Assembly (NCBI GenBank): GCA_002245135.1
Contig: NGBS01000586.1
Location: 62,001-126,000, forward strand
DNA length: 64,000 nt
Direction of reading: 5' to 3'
DNA from: Proteromonas lacertae
Taxonomy: Eukaryota; Sar; Bigyra; Opalinata; Proteromonadidae
How positions within the stretch are numbered: position 1 is the first letter of the stretch; every line of letters begins with the position of its first letter. This document shows, in pieces, positions 1 to 12,688 of this stretch. The translations under genes were made by a program, and so were the position numbers. Below the pieces are notes generated by a model. That model ran no database searches. It was given only the letters and a program-made list of their open reading frames with translations, and was not told the origin of the DNA.

Positions 1-3000
1 CAACTATTGAAACATTAAATCAAACTATTAATCAATATAAATCATTAGCAAATGATAAAGATGAAACAATAGAGAAGAATCGTAATGAAATATCCAATCT
101 AACTAACGATTTGAATGATATAAAATCAGAATTTACCACATTACAACAAGAATATAAATCATTAGAATCAATAAAGAAGAATCAAGATACTGAATTAGAA
201 GATGTTACACAATCTGCTAGTGGATTATCTCAACAATTAGATGCATGTAAAACAACTATTGAATCAATGAATGATTCAATAGAACATTACAAATCTGAAT
301 TAAATGAAAGAGATAATACAATAGAATCATTAAAACATGAAATTGATGATTATAAAGATAAATTAAGCAGTTTAGATGAATCATTGAATCAATTAGAAGA
401 AGAAAATAATGAATTGAAATCCAATAAATCTGAAATGGAGAATAAAATATTAGAATTAGTAGAAGAGAATAAGAATATATCATCTTCATTAGAAACAATA
501 CAATCATCAAACACATCATTAAATGAGAGTATTGAACAATATAAACAGATTATTGAGAAAGATAATGCAATTAATTGATAAACAAAAGAGTGAAATCAGT
601 AATTTAACCTCCAAAGTGAATGATATGGAGAATGAATTAGCTTTATTAAAGGATAATAATATACCAGTTACAATCAGATAATGATGAGAATAATCAACAA
701 ATAAAGTCATTAAATGACCAAATAACCAATATGCAATCACATTGTACAAGATTAAAACAATTAACAGAAGAGAAAGAGAAAGAAAATAATGATCTTAAAA
801 CTGAATTGAATAATCTAACAGAAGAAAAAGGATCATTACAAAACCAATATAATGAATTAAGTGAAGAAAAGAAAGTAAATGATGAAAAGATTGAAAAATT
901 AAGTAAAGAAATAGAATCAATAAATGAAAAGAATAATGGTTTAGAAGATAATATTAAGACTTTAGAAGATAAAGTAAAAGAATATGAAGAAATCATTAAT
1001 AATAATGAGAATAAGATAAAAGAATTAGAGCAAAATATAAATGAAGAAAAGAACCAAAATGATGAGCAATTGAGTTTAATAGGTAAATATGAGAATGAAT
1101 TAAGACTTACCAATGAGAATCTAGAAACAGTAAAACGAGAATCAGAATCATCTATTAATATATTACATATTGATTTAGAGAATGTAGCTGTAGAAAGAAA
1201 TGAATTGAGAGATAAACTAGAGAATAGTGAGAATAATTACCAGTTATTAAATAATGAATATATTAAATTAGAAGATAGTTATAACGAAATCAAGAAGAGC
1301 TATGATGAATTAACATCAACTAAAGAATCAAATGAAAAAACAATGAATGAACAGATTGAAAAGATTAACAGTTTAACATCCAGTATTGAAGATAAAGATA
1401 ATGAAATTAAACAATTGAATGATGAATTAGAATCATTTAAATCAACATTTAGTGAGAAAGAAGGTAATATTAACAATTTGAGTGATGAAAATGAGAAACT
1501 AAAGAACAAATTGAATGAAATAGAAGAAGAATTAAAGAATAAAGAAGAAGAATTATCTCAAATAACCACCAAATTAACTTCAAAATCCAATGATTATGAC
1601 ATATTACAATCATCCTATGATAATCTAGTAAAAGAGAAAGAAGATGTAGATAAAGTGAATGAAGAATCATTAATAAAGATATCTCAACTGAATGAGCAAG
1701 TTCAACAATATAATATAATGATTGATAATATGAATGGAAGCGTATCTGATAAAGACAATTATATAGTTGAATTAAAGACATCTTTAGATGAAAAGATAAA
1801 TGAATATGAAATAAAAGAAAAAGAAAATGAATTATTGAAAAAGAATAATGAAGAATTAAACAATGAAATTGAAGTAAATAATAATGAGATAAAAGAATTA
1901 AATGAAGAAATTGAATTATTGAAATCTCAAGTGTTATCATCGAATTCAATAAGTAATAATCTACAAACTGAAATTGAAAATTTGAAAAGTACAATAGAAC
2001 AAAATGAGAATGAGATGTATAAGATGCAAAGTGACTTAAACAACTACAAACTAAACAAGAATGAAAATGAGAAATTGATAGAAGAATATAAAGAACAGAT
2101 GAATGAACTAGAGACTGAAATATCCAACAAATCTGAAGAAATTGAAAGATTAAGTAATGAATTGAATGATACAAAATCAACATTAGAAACTACAGCAAAC
2201 GAATTGAATGAAACATCAGAACAAAAGAATCAATTAGAAAATGAATTAAAAGAATTAACAAGTAAGAATGAAGAGAATGAAAGTAAACTAGAATCATTAT
2301 CCAATGAATATGAAAGAATTATTACAGAGAATGGAGAATTAAATACCAAAATAGCTGAATTAGAAACATCCTTAGAATCATCAGTTGTTAATAACAATGA
2401 ATTAACAGAGAAAGTTAATCAATTACAAGAGAGTAATAGTACATTAGAAGAATTAAAGAGTGAATTAGAAACTTTAAAGAATAATAATGAAGAAACTATT
2501 AATGATCAAATAGAAAAGATTAACTCATTAACATCAGAATTAGAAGGTAAAACAAGTGAATTAGAAACAACAACTACAAGATTAGAGGAATTGAATAAAG
2601 AGAATGAAGTAATGAAGAATGAATTAGAATCAGTAAATGAGAAATTAGAAGAAACAACATCATTATTAACATCAACACAACCAGAATTAGCTCAATCAAA
2701 AGAAGAAAATGAAGAATTAAAATCCAAACTATACGAGTTACAATCAAATTATGAAACTGCTACACTAAATCTCAATGATAAGACAAATGCATTTGATGAA
2801 TTAGAAGAAGAATTCAATAAACTACAATCTGATAAGAGTGAAGTAGATCAACAGAATGAAGAATATCAACAAAAGATAAAGTCATTATCTGATGAATTAG
2901 ATGATGAGAAATCAAATAGAAAATCAGCAGAATCGTTGAATAGTAACTTAAAGACTGAAATGGAGAATCTTAAATCTGTTATATCACAGAATGAAAATAC

Positions 3001-6000
3001 CATAACTTCATTACAATCAGCAATGAATGAATATAAGCAATATAAGATAAAATCTGATGAATTATTCAGTAAGACAAATACAAAATTGAATGAAATAAAG
3101 GAAGAAAAAGAGAAAGCTGAATTATTAATAGCAGAATTACAATCTGATTTAAGTGAAAAGAACAGTTTAATATCTGATCAAGAATTAAAGATTCAACAAT
3201 ATGAGAATGAATTAGAATCTATTCAAAATGATTATACTGAAACTGCAACATTAAAGAGCAAAGAAGAGGAAGAATTACATGAAAAAGAAGAGAAATTGAT
3301 TGAATATACAAATGAGAATGAACAATTAAAGACTGAAAATAATGAATTAAATGAGAAATTAGAGGAAGTTGAAAAGAATTTAAAAGAAATGACTAATCAA
3401 TATAATGATATTACATCTCAATATAATGAAGTAAATGAAATTAAAGAAGAATTAGAAAAAGTAAAAGAGGATAATGAATTGAAAATAAGTGAATTAGAAA
3501 AAGAATTAGAAGAAAAGAATAGTGCTTTAGAAACAAATGAAGAAAGTATAAAAGAATTGAATATAAAAGTAGAAGAAATGAGTAATGAAATAAGTGAAAA
3601 AGATAATAAGATAGAAGAAATGACAAATGAATTGATTGAAACAAAGACATCTTTAGATGAAAAGATAAATGATTATGAAATAAAAGAAAAAGAAAATGAA
3701 TTATTGAAAGAGAATAATGAAGAATTAAACAATGAAATTGAAGTAAATAATAATGAGATAAAAGAATTAAATGAAGAAATTGAATTATTGAAATCTCAAG
3801 TGTTATCATCGAATTCAATAAGTAATAATCTACAAACTGAAATTGAAAATTTGAAAAGTACAATAGAACAAAATGAGAATGAGATGTATAAGATGCAAAG
3901 TGACTTAAACAACTACAAACTAAACAAGAATGAAAATGAGAAATTGATAGAAGAATATAAAGAACAGATGAATGAACTAGAGACTGAAATATCCAACAAA
4001 TCTGAAGAAATTGACAGAATGAAAGAAGAAAAAGACAATTTAGAAGAAAATAAATCTACAGAAATAAAGTCAAAAGAAGAAGAAATCTCAGAATTAACCT
4101 TACAACTAGAAAATGAAAAGAATCAAAAGAATCAATTAGAATCACAGTTAGAAGATAAATGTAGCGAAATATCAACATTTCAAGCAACAATAGAAGAAAC
4201 TAATACTAAAAACAACGAATTATTAAAGGAAATAGAAGAAAAAAACAATGAAAAAGACATTTTAACCTCCAAAATAGAAGAATTAGATAATCAATGTAAA
4301 GAAATAGAAGAAGCTAAGAATAAGTTAGAGAATATGAAAGAAAACAGTGAATTAACCGTTAGTGAGCAAATTGAAAAGATAAACAGTTTAACTACAGAAT
4401 TAGAAGGAAAAGATAATGAAATTAATGAATTAAAATCATCATTATCTGAAGTAGAGAATAATTTATCATCTAAAGTTAGTGAATTAGAATTATTAACACA
4501 ACAAAGAGATAAATTACATATTGATTTAGAAGCAGTTGCTATTGAGAGAAATGAATTAAAAGAAGAATTAGAAAAGACAAAAGAGGATAATGAATTGAAA
4601 ATAAGTGAATTAGAAAAAGAATTAGAAGAAAAGAATAGTGCTTTAGAAACAAATGAAGAAAGTATAAAAGAATTGAATATAAAAGTAGAGGAAATGGCAA
4701 ATGAATTGATTGAAACAAAGACATCCTTAGATGAAAAGATAAATGAAATAAGTGAAAAAGACAATAAAATGGAAGAAATGTCTAACGAAATAGTAGAAAA
4801 GGGTAATAAGATGGATGAATTAACAAAGGAATTAAATGAAACAAAGATATTATTAGAAGAAAAGACAAGAGAATATGAAAATCAGATATCTGAGAAAGGA
4901 AGTAAATTAAGTGAAAATGAAAGTTTATTAAGTGAATTACAATCAAAGATAAGTGATTTAGAAAAAGAATTAGAAGAAAAGAATGTAAGATTGGAAAATG
5001 ATGTTTTAAATATCAATGAATTAGAGACTAAAATAGAAACAATGAACAATGAGATAACTGAGAAGGACAATAAGATTGAAGAAATGGCAAATGAATTGAA
5101 TGAAACAAAGACATCCTTAGATGAAAAGATAAATGATTATGAAATAAAAGAAAAAGAAAATGAATTATTGAAAAAGAATAATGAAGAATTAAACAATGAA
5201 ATTGAAGTAAATAATAATGAGATAAAAGAATTAAATGAAAAATTAGAATCATTCAACTTAAGTAATGAAGAATATACTCAAAAACTATCACAATTAGAAA
5301 CACAATTAGAAGAAAAATCAAATGAAAATGACAGTTTACAATCAACAATAGAAGGATTAAACAAAGATAAAGAAGATTTAGAATCAACATTAAACAGTAT
5401 TAATGTCTCCTTAGAAAGTAAAGAGCATGAAATGAACGAGCTACATGATACAATAGAGAGATATAAATCAATGACTGGTGATAAAGAAGGTGAAATATCC
5501 AAGATGATTGAAGAAAAACAGAAGTTAATAGATGAATTAGAACAATCTCATAATGATTTGAATATATTGAAATCATCTTATGATGACTTAGTTAATATTC
5601 ATAATGAGAATATACAGACAATCACTGACTTAAATGAAGAAATGGAAACGTATAAAAACAGAATTGCTGAGATTGAAGTAGATATAGAGAATAAAGACAA
5701 TGAAATAAATGAATTAAAATCAAGTTTAGAAGAGAAAGAGAATGAAATTAATAATATGAAGGCTGATATTGAACAGAAAGAGAATGATATAAATGTATTG
5801 AAATCATCACAACAATATAAAGATAATGAAAAGAATGAATATAAGATGACATTAGAAGTAAAAGAAAATGAAATCAAAGAATTAAAGTCACAAATACAAC
5901 AGAAAGAAGAGGAAATATTAGAGTTACAATCAACTATAGAATCAAATGAAATAAAGTATAATGAATTAGAGAAAGTAAAAGAAGAATGTGATGAGGAAAT

Positions 6001-9000
6001 AAACAAGAATAAACAGTTAATTGATGAATTGAATGAACAATTAAATGAGATTAAATCACATCATGAATCATCAACAACTATTAATTCCACTCTTCAAAAT
6101 GAAATTGATAATTATAAGAAAGAAATAAAGGAATTGAAACAAAAGATGGAAGAACAATCTAACGAATTATCTAGTAATGAAAGTGAATTATTCTCATTAA
6201 AAGAGAAATGTAATGAATTAGAAGAGAGAAACAATAATAACATATTCTCCTTAAAACAAGCTAATGATCAAAACATCGAATTAAATAATGTAATGAAGAA
6301 ATTATACAAAGAAAAAGATGATTTAGAAAATCAAATAAATGAATATAAAGAACAATTAGAAAACTTGAGTCCTGAGTTTGGTAAATTAAAGACATCCTAT
6401 AGTGAATTAGAAAAGAAATATTCTGATTTACATGATGAATATGAGTTTATTACAGTTGATAACTCAGAACAAAAAGAACAGATTGAATCATTAAATAAAC
6501 AAATCACAAAGTTAATGGAACAAAATAGCTCCTTAACTGAAGATTTAGTAGAAGAAAATAGAATAAATAATGAATATGAAGCAACAATAACTTCATTAAA
6601 TAATGACTTAAAACAATTCAAAGTAGAAATTGAACAACTGAAATTAGACAATAATATGTTAATACAGAAATCTAATGAAGATAATGAAAGATATATTGCA
6701 GAAGTGAAATCAACAACTGAAGAATATGAAGCTCAATTAGATGCAATGAGAAAAGATAATGAAATAAAAGAAGCATCTTATAATACAAGAATATCTGAAT
6801 TAGATGTAAGAATCAAAGAATTAGAAGGTGAAAAATCAAAATTAGAAGATGAATTAGAAATAAAGAATAGAAACCATGAAGAACAATTGATTAAGATTAA
6901 TGAAGATTGCAGCTTACAATCTAACCAATTCAATGAACAGATTGATTTATTCCAAGCTGAAATAGCTAAAACCTCGCAAACTATTGAGTTTTTACAGAGA
7001 GAATTAGATGCTAAAGTGACTGAATTATCTGATGAATTAGATGAAGCTGAAAAAGAGAAAGAAGATTTAATAGTAAAACACAATGAAGAAATTGAAGATT
7101 TAACTAAACAATATGAATCAAAGATAACTGAACTTATTCAACAGTATAGTGATGAAATATCTGATAAAGAATTAGAGAATAAGAATAAATTAGATGAATT
7201 GAAAGAACAACATGATGCTGAGATTCAAGCACTTAACTTTAGTAATCAAAAGAAGCTAGATGAAATAAGAACAGAATCAAATGAACAAGCTAAAGAATTA
7301 GAAGGAATGATAAAATCATTACAAGAAGCAAATAAATCATTATCATCTCAATTAGAAGGTGATAAAAAGACATTGAATGAGAAATTAGAGGAATTATTAC
7401 AAGCTAAAATGAACTTAGAAACTGAAATATTTGCAGTAACTGATGAGAAAGATAATGAGATTGAGAATTTAAAGAAAGAAATGGAAAATAGAGATAAAGA
7501 ATATCAACATAAATATGATGAATTGGAGAGAGATTATGTAGCAGTAAAAGGTAAATATGAATATTTAACATTTGAATTTAATGATAGTAAAGAAATTGAT
7601 CAACAAAGTCAATTACAAATTGAGAAATTAAATACAGATATAAAGGAATTAAAAATAACTCATAGTCAAGAAATAGAAAAGTTAAATATTAAACATGAAG
7701 AAGATATTGAAGAAATAAACAAACAGCACCAAGCCGAGCTTGATGAAGTAAGTCAACAATACCAAGAGAATGTGAATAATTACAAAGATAGAATCTGTCG
7801 ATTAGAAAGTGATTATTCAGCTTCAACAATGAAAGCAGAAAAATGGGATAATGAAAGAAATGAATTAAAACAAGAAATTATTGATTTAAAGAAGAAATTT
7901 GATGATTTAGTTACTAATGATAATTCAACAATTGAACAATTAAAGAAACAGAGTGAAGATTTATCCTCTTCTAATATGGAATTAAAGGCAAAACAAGTAG
8001 AAATGACAAAGAAATATGAACAACATATTGATAGATTAGGTAATGAATTAGAAGCTACTAAATCATTGAATAAAGATATATTAATGAAGAATGAAAGATC
8101 TTCTAAAGATTATGAATCTCAAATATCTAAATTGAACTATCAATTGGAGAAATGTGAAGTGTGTAAGAATAGTTATGAGAAAATGGTGAATGAATTATCA
8201 TCAGTATTGAAACAATTGAAAGATAACAATTCTCAACAAATACAACACTTGTATCAAGAATTAGAGAATACTCATAAGTCCAAACAAGGCACTGAGGTAA
8301 CAATCGATGATTATAAGAGCAAATTGAATATATTACAACAGAAATATGAATCTGCCTTGAAAACATTAAATCAGAACGATGAATATATAAAACAACTAGA
8401 AAATGAAATTGAAGAGATTAAGAAGAAGTATAATGACAAAGAGAATGAGTTGAATGAATTACACAACAAAGCTGATGAAGATAAGAAGAATAATGAAAAT
8501 ACCATAAAATCGTTGAAAGAGAAATGTGATTCATACCAGAATGATTATAATATAATACAATCAAAATACACAGAAATATTAAAGAATTATGAAGAATTAC
8601 ATGATGAAAATGAAAAACTCATCGCTGAACATAACTCATTGCTTGATTCAAAAGAGAAGTTGATAACTGAACATAATTCTTTGATTGACTCATCTAAGAG
8701 AACAATCAATGAATTACAAGAACAATTGAAATATTTACAAGTGAAATTAGACAATAACCAATTATTGAACCAAAATGACAAATCACAGATTAAAAATTTA
8801 CAATCTCAAGTAGAAGACTTAAAGAATGATAAGATTGAATTAAATAACCATATTAAAGAAATAACTGCTAAATATCAAAAACAATTATCAGATATGATGG
8901 AATTGCATCAACAAGAATTAGACGCATCAGCAATGAAGACAAGTACAGAAACCTTAATGAGTTCAAAGATGGAAGAAGATAAAGCCATTCAAGAATTAAC

Positions 9001-11203
9001 TCATGAATATGAACAGAAGTTAATGAATATGGAATATGAAAGAGATAGTTTAGAAGAAAAGATTGAAATACTAAACAACACAATAGAAAGTATGAAAAAA
9101 CAATTTTCAGATAAAGAAAGTGATTTTGGTGAAACATTAAACCAAATGAATAACTCTATGAAGAACTTAGCAATGGATAATAACAAATTAGCTGATAAGA
9201 TAATCAATAAAGAACAATACAATAAGAAAATACAGAAGGAATTAGATGAAATGACAAGATTATATGAATCATTAAGAATTGAATATGAGAAGATGATGAA
9301 GAAAGATAATGAAGAGAAAGATTCATTTGAATCAACTATTGATAAGAAGAATAGTATAATTGAAGAATTGAATAATCAATTGAAAGACTTGAGATCTGAT
9401 AAGAATGAGATAATTAATGAACATTCATCCACTATTACAACCTATAATGATAAATTAGAAGTATTAGTAAATCAATATGAAGTGAAATTGAAGAATATTA
9501 CGCAAGAGTTGAAGGATGTGCAAGCAAAGAATAAAGAATATTTGAATCAAATAAAAGAATTAGAAAGTAAATTGAATGATATTAAAGAACACAATGATAA
9601 TTTGTCATTGAATAAAACAGATTTAGTTTCAAAATTAGATTCGTTACAACATGAAAATACAATATTACACAATAAGATACAAGAATTAAACCAATCATTA
9701 GCTGAAACTGAGAATACCAATGAAGAATTAGATAGTAAAGTAAAACAATTAAATCAGCAAGTATTTACACTAGAAAATCAAAATAAAGACCATCAAAGCC
9801 ATATTCAGAACTTACTAGACTCAATGAAACTAGTACAAATAGAAAATGGCAATTTACAAGAAAAAATAAAGGAATTATCATCTTCAACATCTCAATCACA
9901 AGATGAAATAAATAAACAGAATATTGAAAAAGAGAAATTATTAGGTCAAATCAAATTATTAGAGAATCAAAGTGGTTATTCAGATAAAATGGTTAATGAT
10001 TTAAAGAAAGAAATAGAATCACTAACAAAAGACAATAAAACACTCTCTGATCAAATAAGCGGAATTAAGAAGATGTATGAAGATAGAGAAGATGAATTCA
10101 ACAATAAAATCCATTCAATGAATAATCAATATGAAGAAATCAATAAACAATTAACAGAACAATTAAATACAACAACTGAAACATTGAATAATGAATTAAA
10201 AGATAGTCAAAATCAATTGAATGAAATTAATAATAAATATAAATCATTATATCAAGAATATACTAAGTTAGAATCTGATTATAGTGAATTAGAATCAGAT
10301 TATAATATTCAAATAAACAAACAGAAATCATTAGAAGATGAATATGAGAAACAAATTAACAATTACAACCGTTTACAAGAAGAATATAACAATCGAAATA
10401 AAGAAATAGAATCATTAGAAAATGAGTTAAATAAACATAAGAAAGATAATGAATCAATTGATAAGCAATATAAACTAATGGTCGATGAATTATCCAATAA
10501 AAAGAGTGATTTAGAGAAGATGACTAAACAATATGAGACAATAAAGAAAGCTAATTCAATACTAGTAGATTCAATCAATAATAAAGACTCTAATTATGAT
10601 TCACAGAAAGCAGTAATAGATTCAAATACAACTAACTTATTAATATTGCAATCAGAATTGAATTCAATGGAAATAGAAATGAATCAATTGAAGAATACAA
10701 TCAAAGAGAAAGATAGAATGATTGGTGAATTAAAAGCAGTTAAATTAACAGGTCAAGATGACTGTATTAAATCATATAAAAGCAGATGTGAACAGTTGCA
10801 ATCTGAGAATTTAACAATTAATAAAGCGTTAAGAACAAGTGCAAAACAATTGAAAGATTTACAGCAACAGATTAAAGATAAAGAATTACAGATTGAGACT
10901 CTGGAAGAGAATTTCAATATTTTATTCTCCACTAATAAAAAGAATGAAGATGATTTATATGATTGTAAGATATTATTAGAAAGTGAAACATCTAAATTAA
11001 CAGAATTAACAGCAAAATATGAATTATTAAAACAACAGAATAAGAAATTGAATGACTATAATCAAAATATAGAGAATGAATATAAGAATTTGTGTATTAG
11101 AACAAATAAGATTGATCTTGAAAATGTTCCAACACCAAACAGAACACCAAGCCGAACTCCGCAAAGAACACCAAGTAGAACACCACAAAGAACTCCAAAG
11201 TAG
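1..11203 (+). CDS. Giant coiled-coil protein, 3' part (5' end outside window)
   Basis: Reading is open from position 3 and, after two one-base frame breaks (near 565 and 655), runs without an intron to a TAG at 11201, giving about 3,730 visible residues. The protein is almost wholly heptad-like coiled coil rich in Glu, Lys, Asn, Leu and Ser, with no transmembrane segment. It ends in a short basic tail of repeated R-T-P-S/R-T-P-Q units (about 11128-11200), which looks like a phosphorylatable or microtubule/nucleic-acid contact tail. Proteins of this build act as golgins, centrosomal or basal-body tethers or cytoskeletal scaffolds, but nothing here identifies which. The unbroken 10.5 kb exon contrasts with the intron-dense neighbours. 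The second break falls in a stretch that repeats an intact sequence near 1230-1250, where the same codons are in frame. That argues for a one-base insertion rather than a real gene boundary. Confidence 0.8.
1778..2145 (+). repeat. Intragenic duplication, copy A (about 368 bp)
   Basis: This block of the coiled-coil gene recurs nearly base for base at 3647-4014 (offset 1869 bp), with only a few differences that I can see. It includes identical third-codon positions. A shorter third copy lies at 5111-5240. Such identity inside a fast-evolving coiled coil indicates very recent duplication or gene conversion. Confidence 0.9.
3446..3580 (+). repeat. Second intragenic duplication, copy 1
   Basis: This segment of about 135 bp recurs at 4562-4696 (offset 1116 bp) with only a few differences. 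Together with copies A-C it shows that the region 1.7-5.3 kb has been reshuffled repeatedly. Confidence 0.85.
3647..4014 (+). repeat. Intragenic duplication, copy B
   Basis: Near-identical partner of 1778-2145. The match begins at the codons for T-S-L-D-E-K and ends within S-E-E-I-D/E. Flanking sequence diverges at once on both sides. Confidence 0.9.
4562..4696 (+). repeat. Second intragenic duplication, copy 2
   Basis: Partner of 3446-3580, in the same reading frame, keeping the coiled-coil register. Confidence 0.85.
5111..5240 (+). repeat. Intragenic duplication, partial copy C
   Basis: Matches the first 130 bp or so of copies A and B almost exactly, then diverges where A and B continue. 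It shares particular substitutions with both copies, as expected after repeated unequal exchange. Confidence 0.85.
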
Positions 11204-11318
11204 ATTTTATATATAAATATATATGTTTTTTATTTATATTTATTTTTTGATAAATTGTTGAATTTTGGGTATTAAAAAATAACATTCAAATAAAAATCAA
11301 TTAATGATATATAATTAT

Positions 11319-12594
11319 TTAAGCATTATTTCTTGTCTTTTCACAAGCAATACCACTGAATCCATCAAAACATTGACATAATCCACTTGTTTCATCACAA
11401 CTTCCTCTTCCACTACAAGAAATAAATGAATCTCCATCAATTTTTTGAGTTGCTGAATTTAAAGGATCAACATTAATTGAAGTTGCTGTCATTGTTAAAG
11501 TTGAAGATAGTGGAGTTGTTCCTGTAGCAGTTGAATAGCTTCAAATGATTCTGGTTTGTTTTTCATTGTTATTGTACAATAACCAAGAGTATTTGTGTGG
11601 AGTTGGTCCTGTACATCCATTGTTCTCATTACTTGCTGTTAAATCTAATTCAATATAAGGAGTTGTAATATCAATTGAATCAATAGTATTTCCTGTACAT
11701 TTAATTGACACTTTTGATTGTGATAATGGTGGAATTGAGATAATTGCTCTTCTAATATCTTCATTTGCCTCACTAATTGAACTAGGAGTTTTACATATAT
11801 CAGCTCTTTTTGGTATTAATGGAGTTGTATAAGTTACACCATCATAAACCATTTTATAAGAATGTTCATTAATAGTATTAGCATTAATAAGATCAGTACT
11901 ACCTGCAGTATTGTTATTTTGAATGTATAAGTATAACTTCCCTTTGTAACTGGATCAATTCCTTTAGGACATATTCTACTTCCACAACTAATACCAGTCC
12001 AACCTTTATCACATTCACAAACACCAAACTTCTGATATTCCCAACCACTTGGTAAAGCTGGATTAGCACTATTCTTTATTATACTTGCTTCACTACTTAA
12101 ACACATACCATGTCCACTGCAAGCTAATCCATCAGCAGATGCTGGACAACTTCTTCGTTGACAGGCACTACCTTCAAATCCACTGTTACATTTACATAAA
12201 CCACTATTTCTATCACATATACCAGCGTTGGAACACTCTGCATAACGATGTGCTCTTTTTTTGTGTGTTATTACATAACCAGTATTTTCATCAATTCCTA
12301 CAACTGGACTCCATTCGTTTAATACTGGATGAGCAGTACCAGCTGTTGTTGTAATACTTCCATCGTGATCTAAATCACCTGGTAATAAATCAACAAAAGC
12401 ATCACTGTATGGACAACTTCCTATTTATTTTATATTACGAATATAATAACTATACTCAAATTACAGTTTGCACCTCCCCAACCTGGATAGCAACTGCATT
12501 TATCACCTGTTTCACATTCACCGTGTCCATAGCAAAAATTTTCACAACAAAGTGTGAGTGATAAAGAGATAATAAAAACAAAAATAAATTTCAT
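11319..12594 (-). CDS. Secreted EGF-repeat protein
   Basis: Starts at an ATG (12594-12592) followed by a clear signal peptide (MKFIFVFIISLSLTLC). An EGF module comes at once (C-x3-GxGEC...CSCYPGWGGANC), two more in the middle (CSNAGICDRNSGLCKC and CSGHGMC...CECDKGWTGISC), and one at the C-terminus (CSGRGSCDETSGLCQCFDGFSG). Linkers carry the pattern R-S-C-P or R-I-C-P-K-G-I-D-P. There is no transmembrane segment, so it is probably secreted or wall-bound. Three short introns restore the frame: one near 12428-12462 (donor GTATAG), 11903-11937 (35 nt), and one near 11536-11581. The stop is TAA at 11321-11319. EGF proteins with a CP-x-G-x-DP linker are, to my knowledge, typical of stramenopile surface proteins. 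Function unknown: adhesion or wall protein is inference. Confidence 0.75.
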
Positions 12595-12688
12595 ATTACT
12601 GTTGAAATGACTATATTTTCAATAACATTTGGGACAAAATATATTTTCAAAAATAAACAACAATAACAATGATAACATTACAATATAT

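Noticed and set aside
256-11113. Many long minus-strand frames opposite the giant coil
   Set aside because: They are Leu/Ser/Phe-rich shadows of the Glu/Lys/Asn codons on the plus strand.
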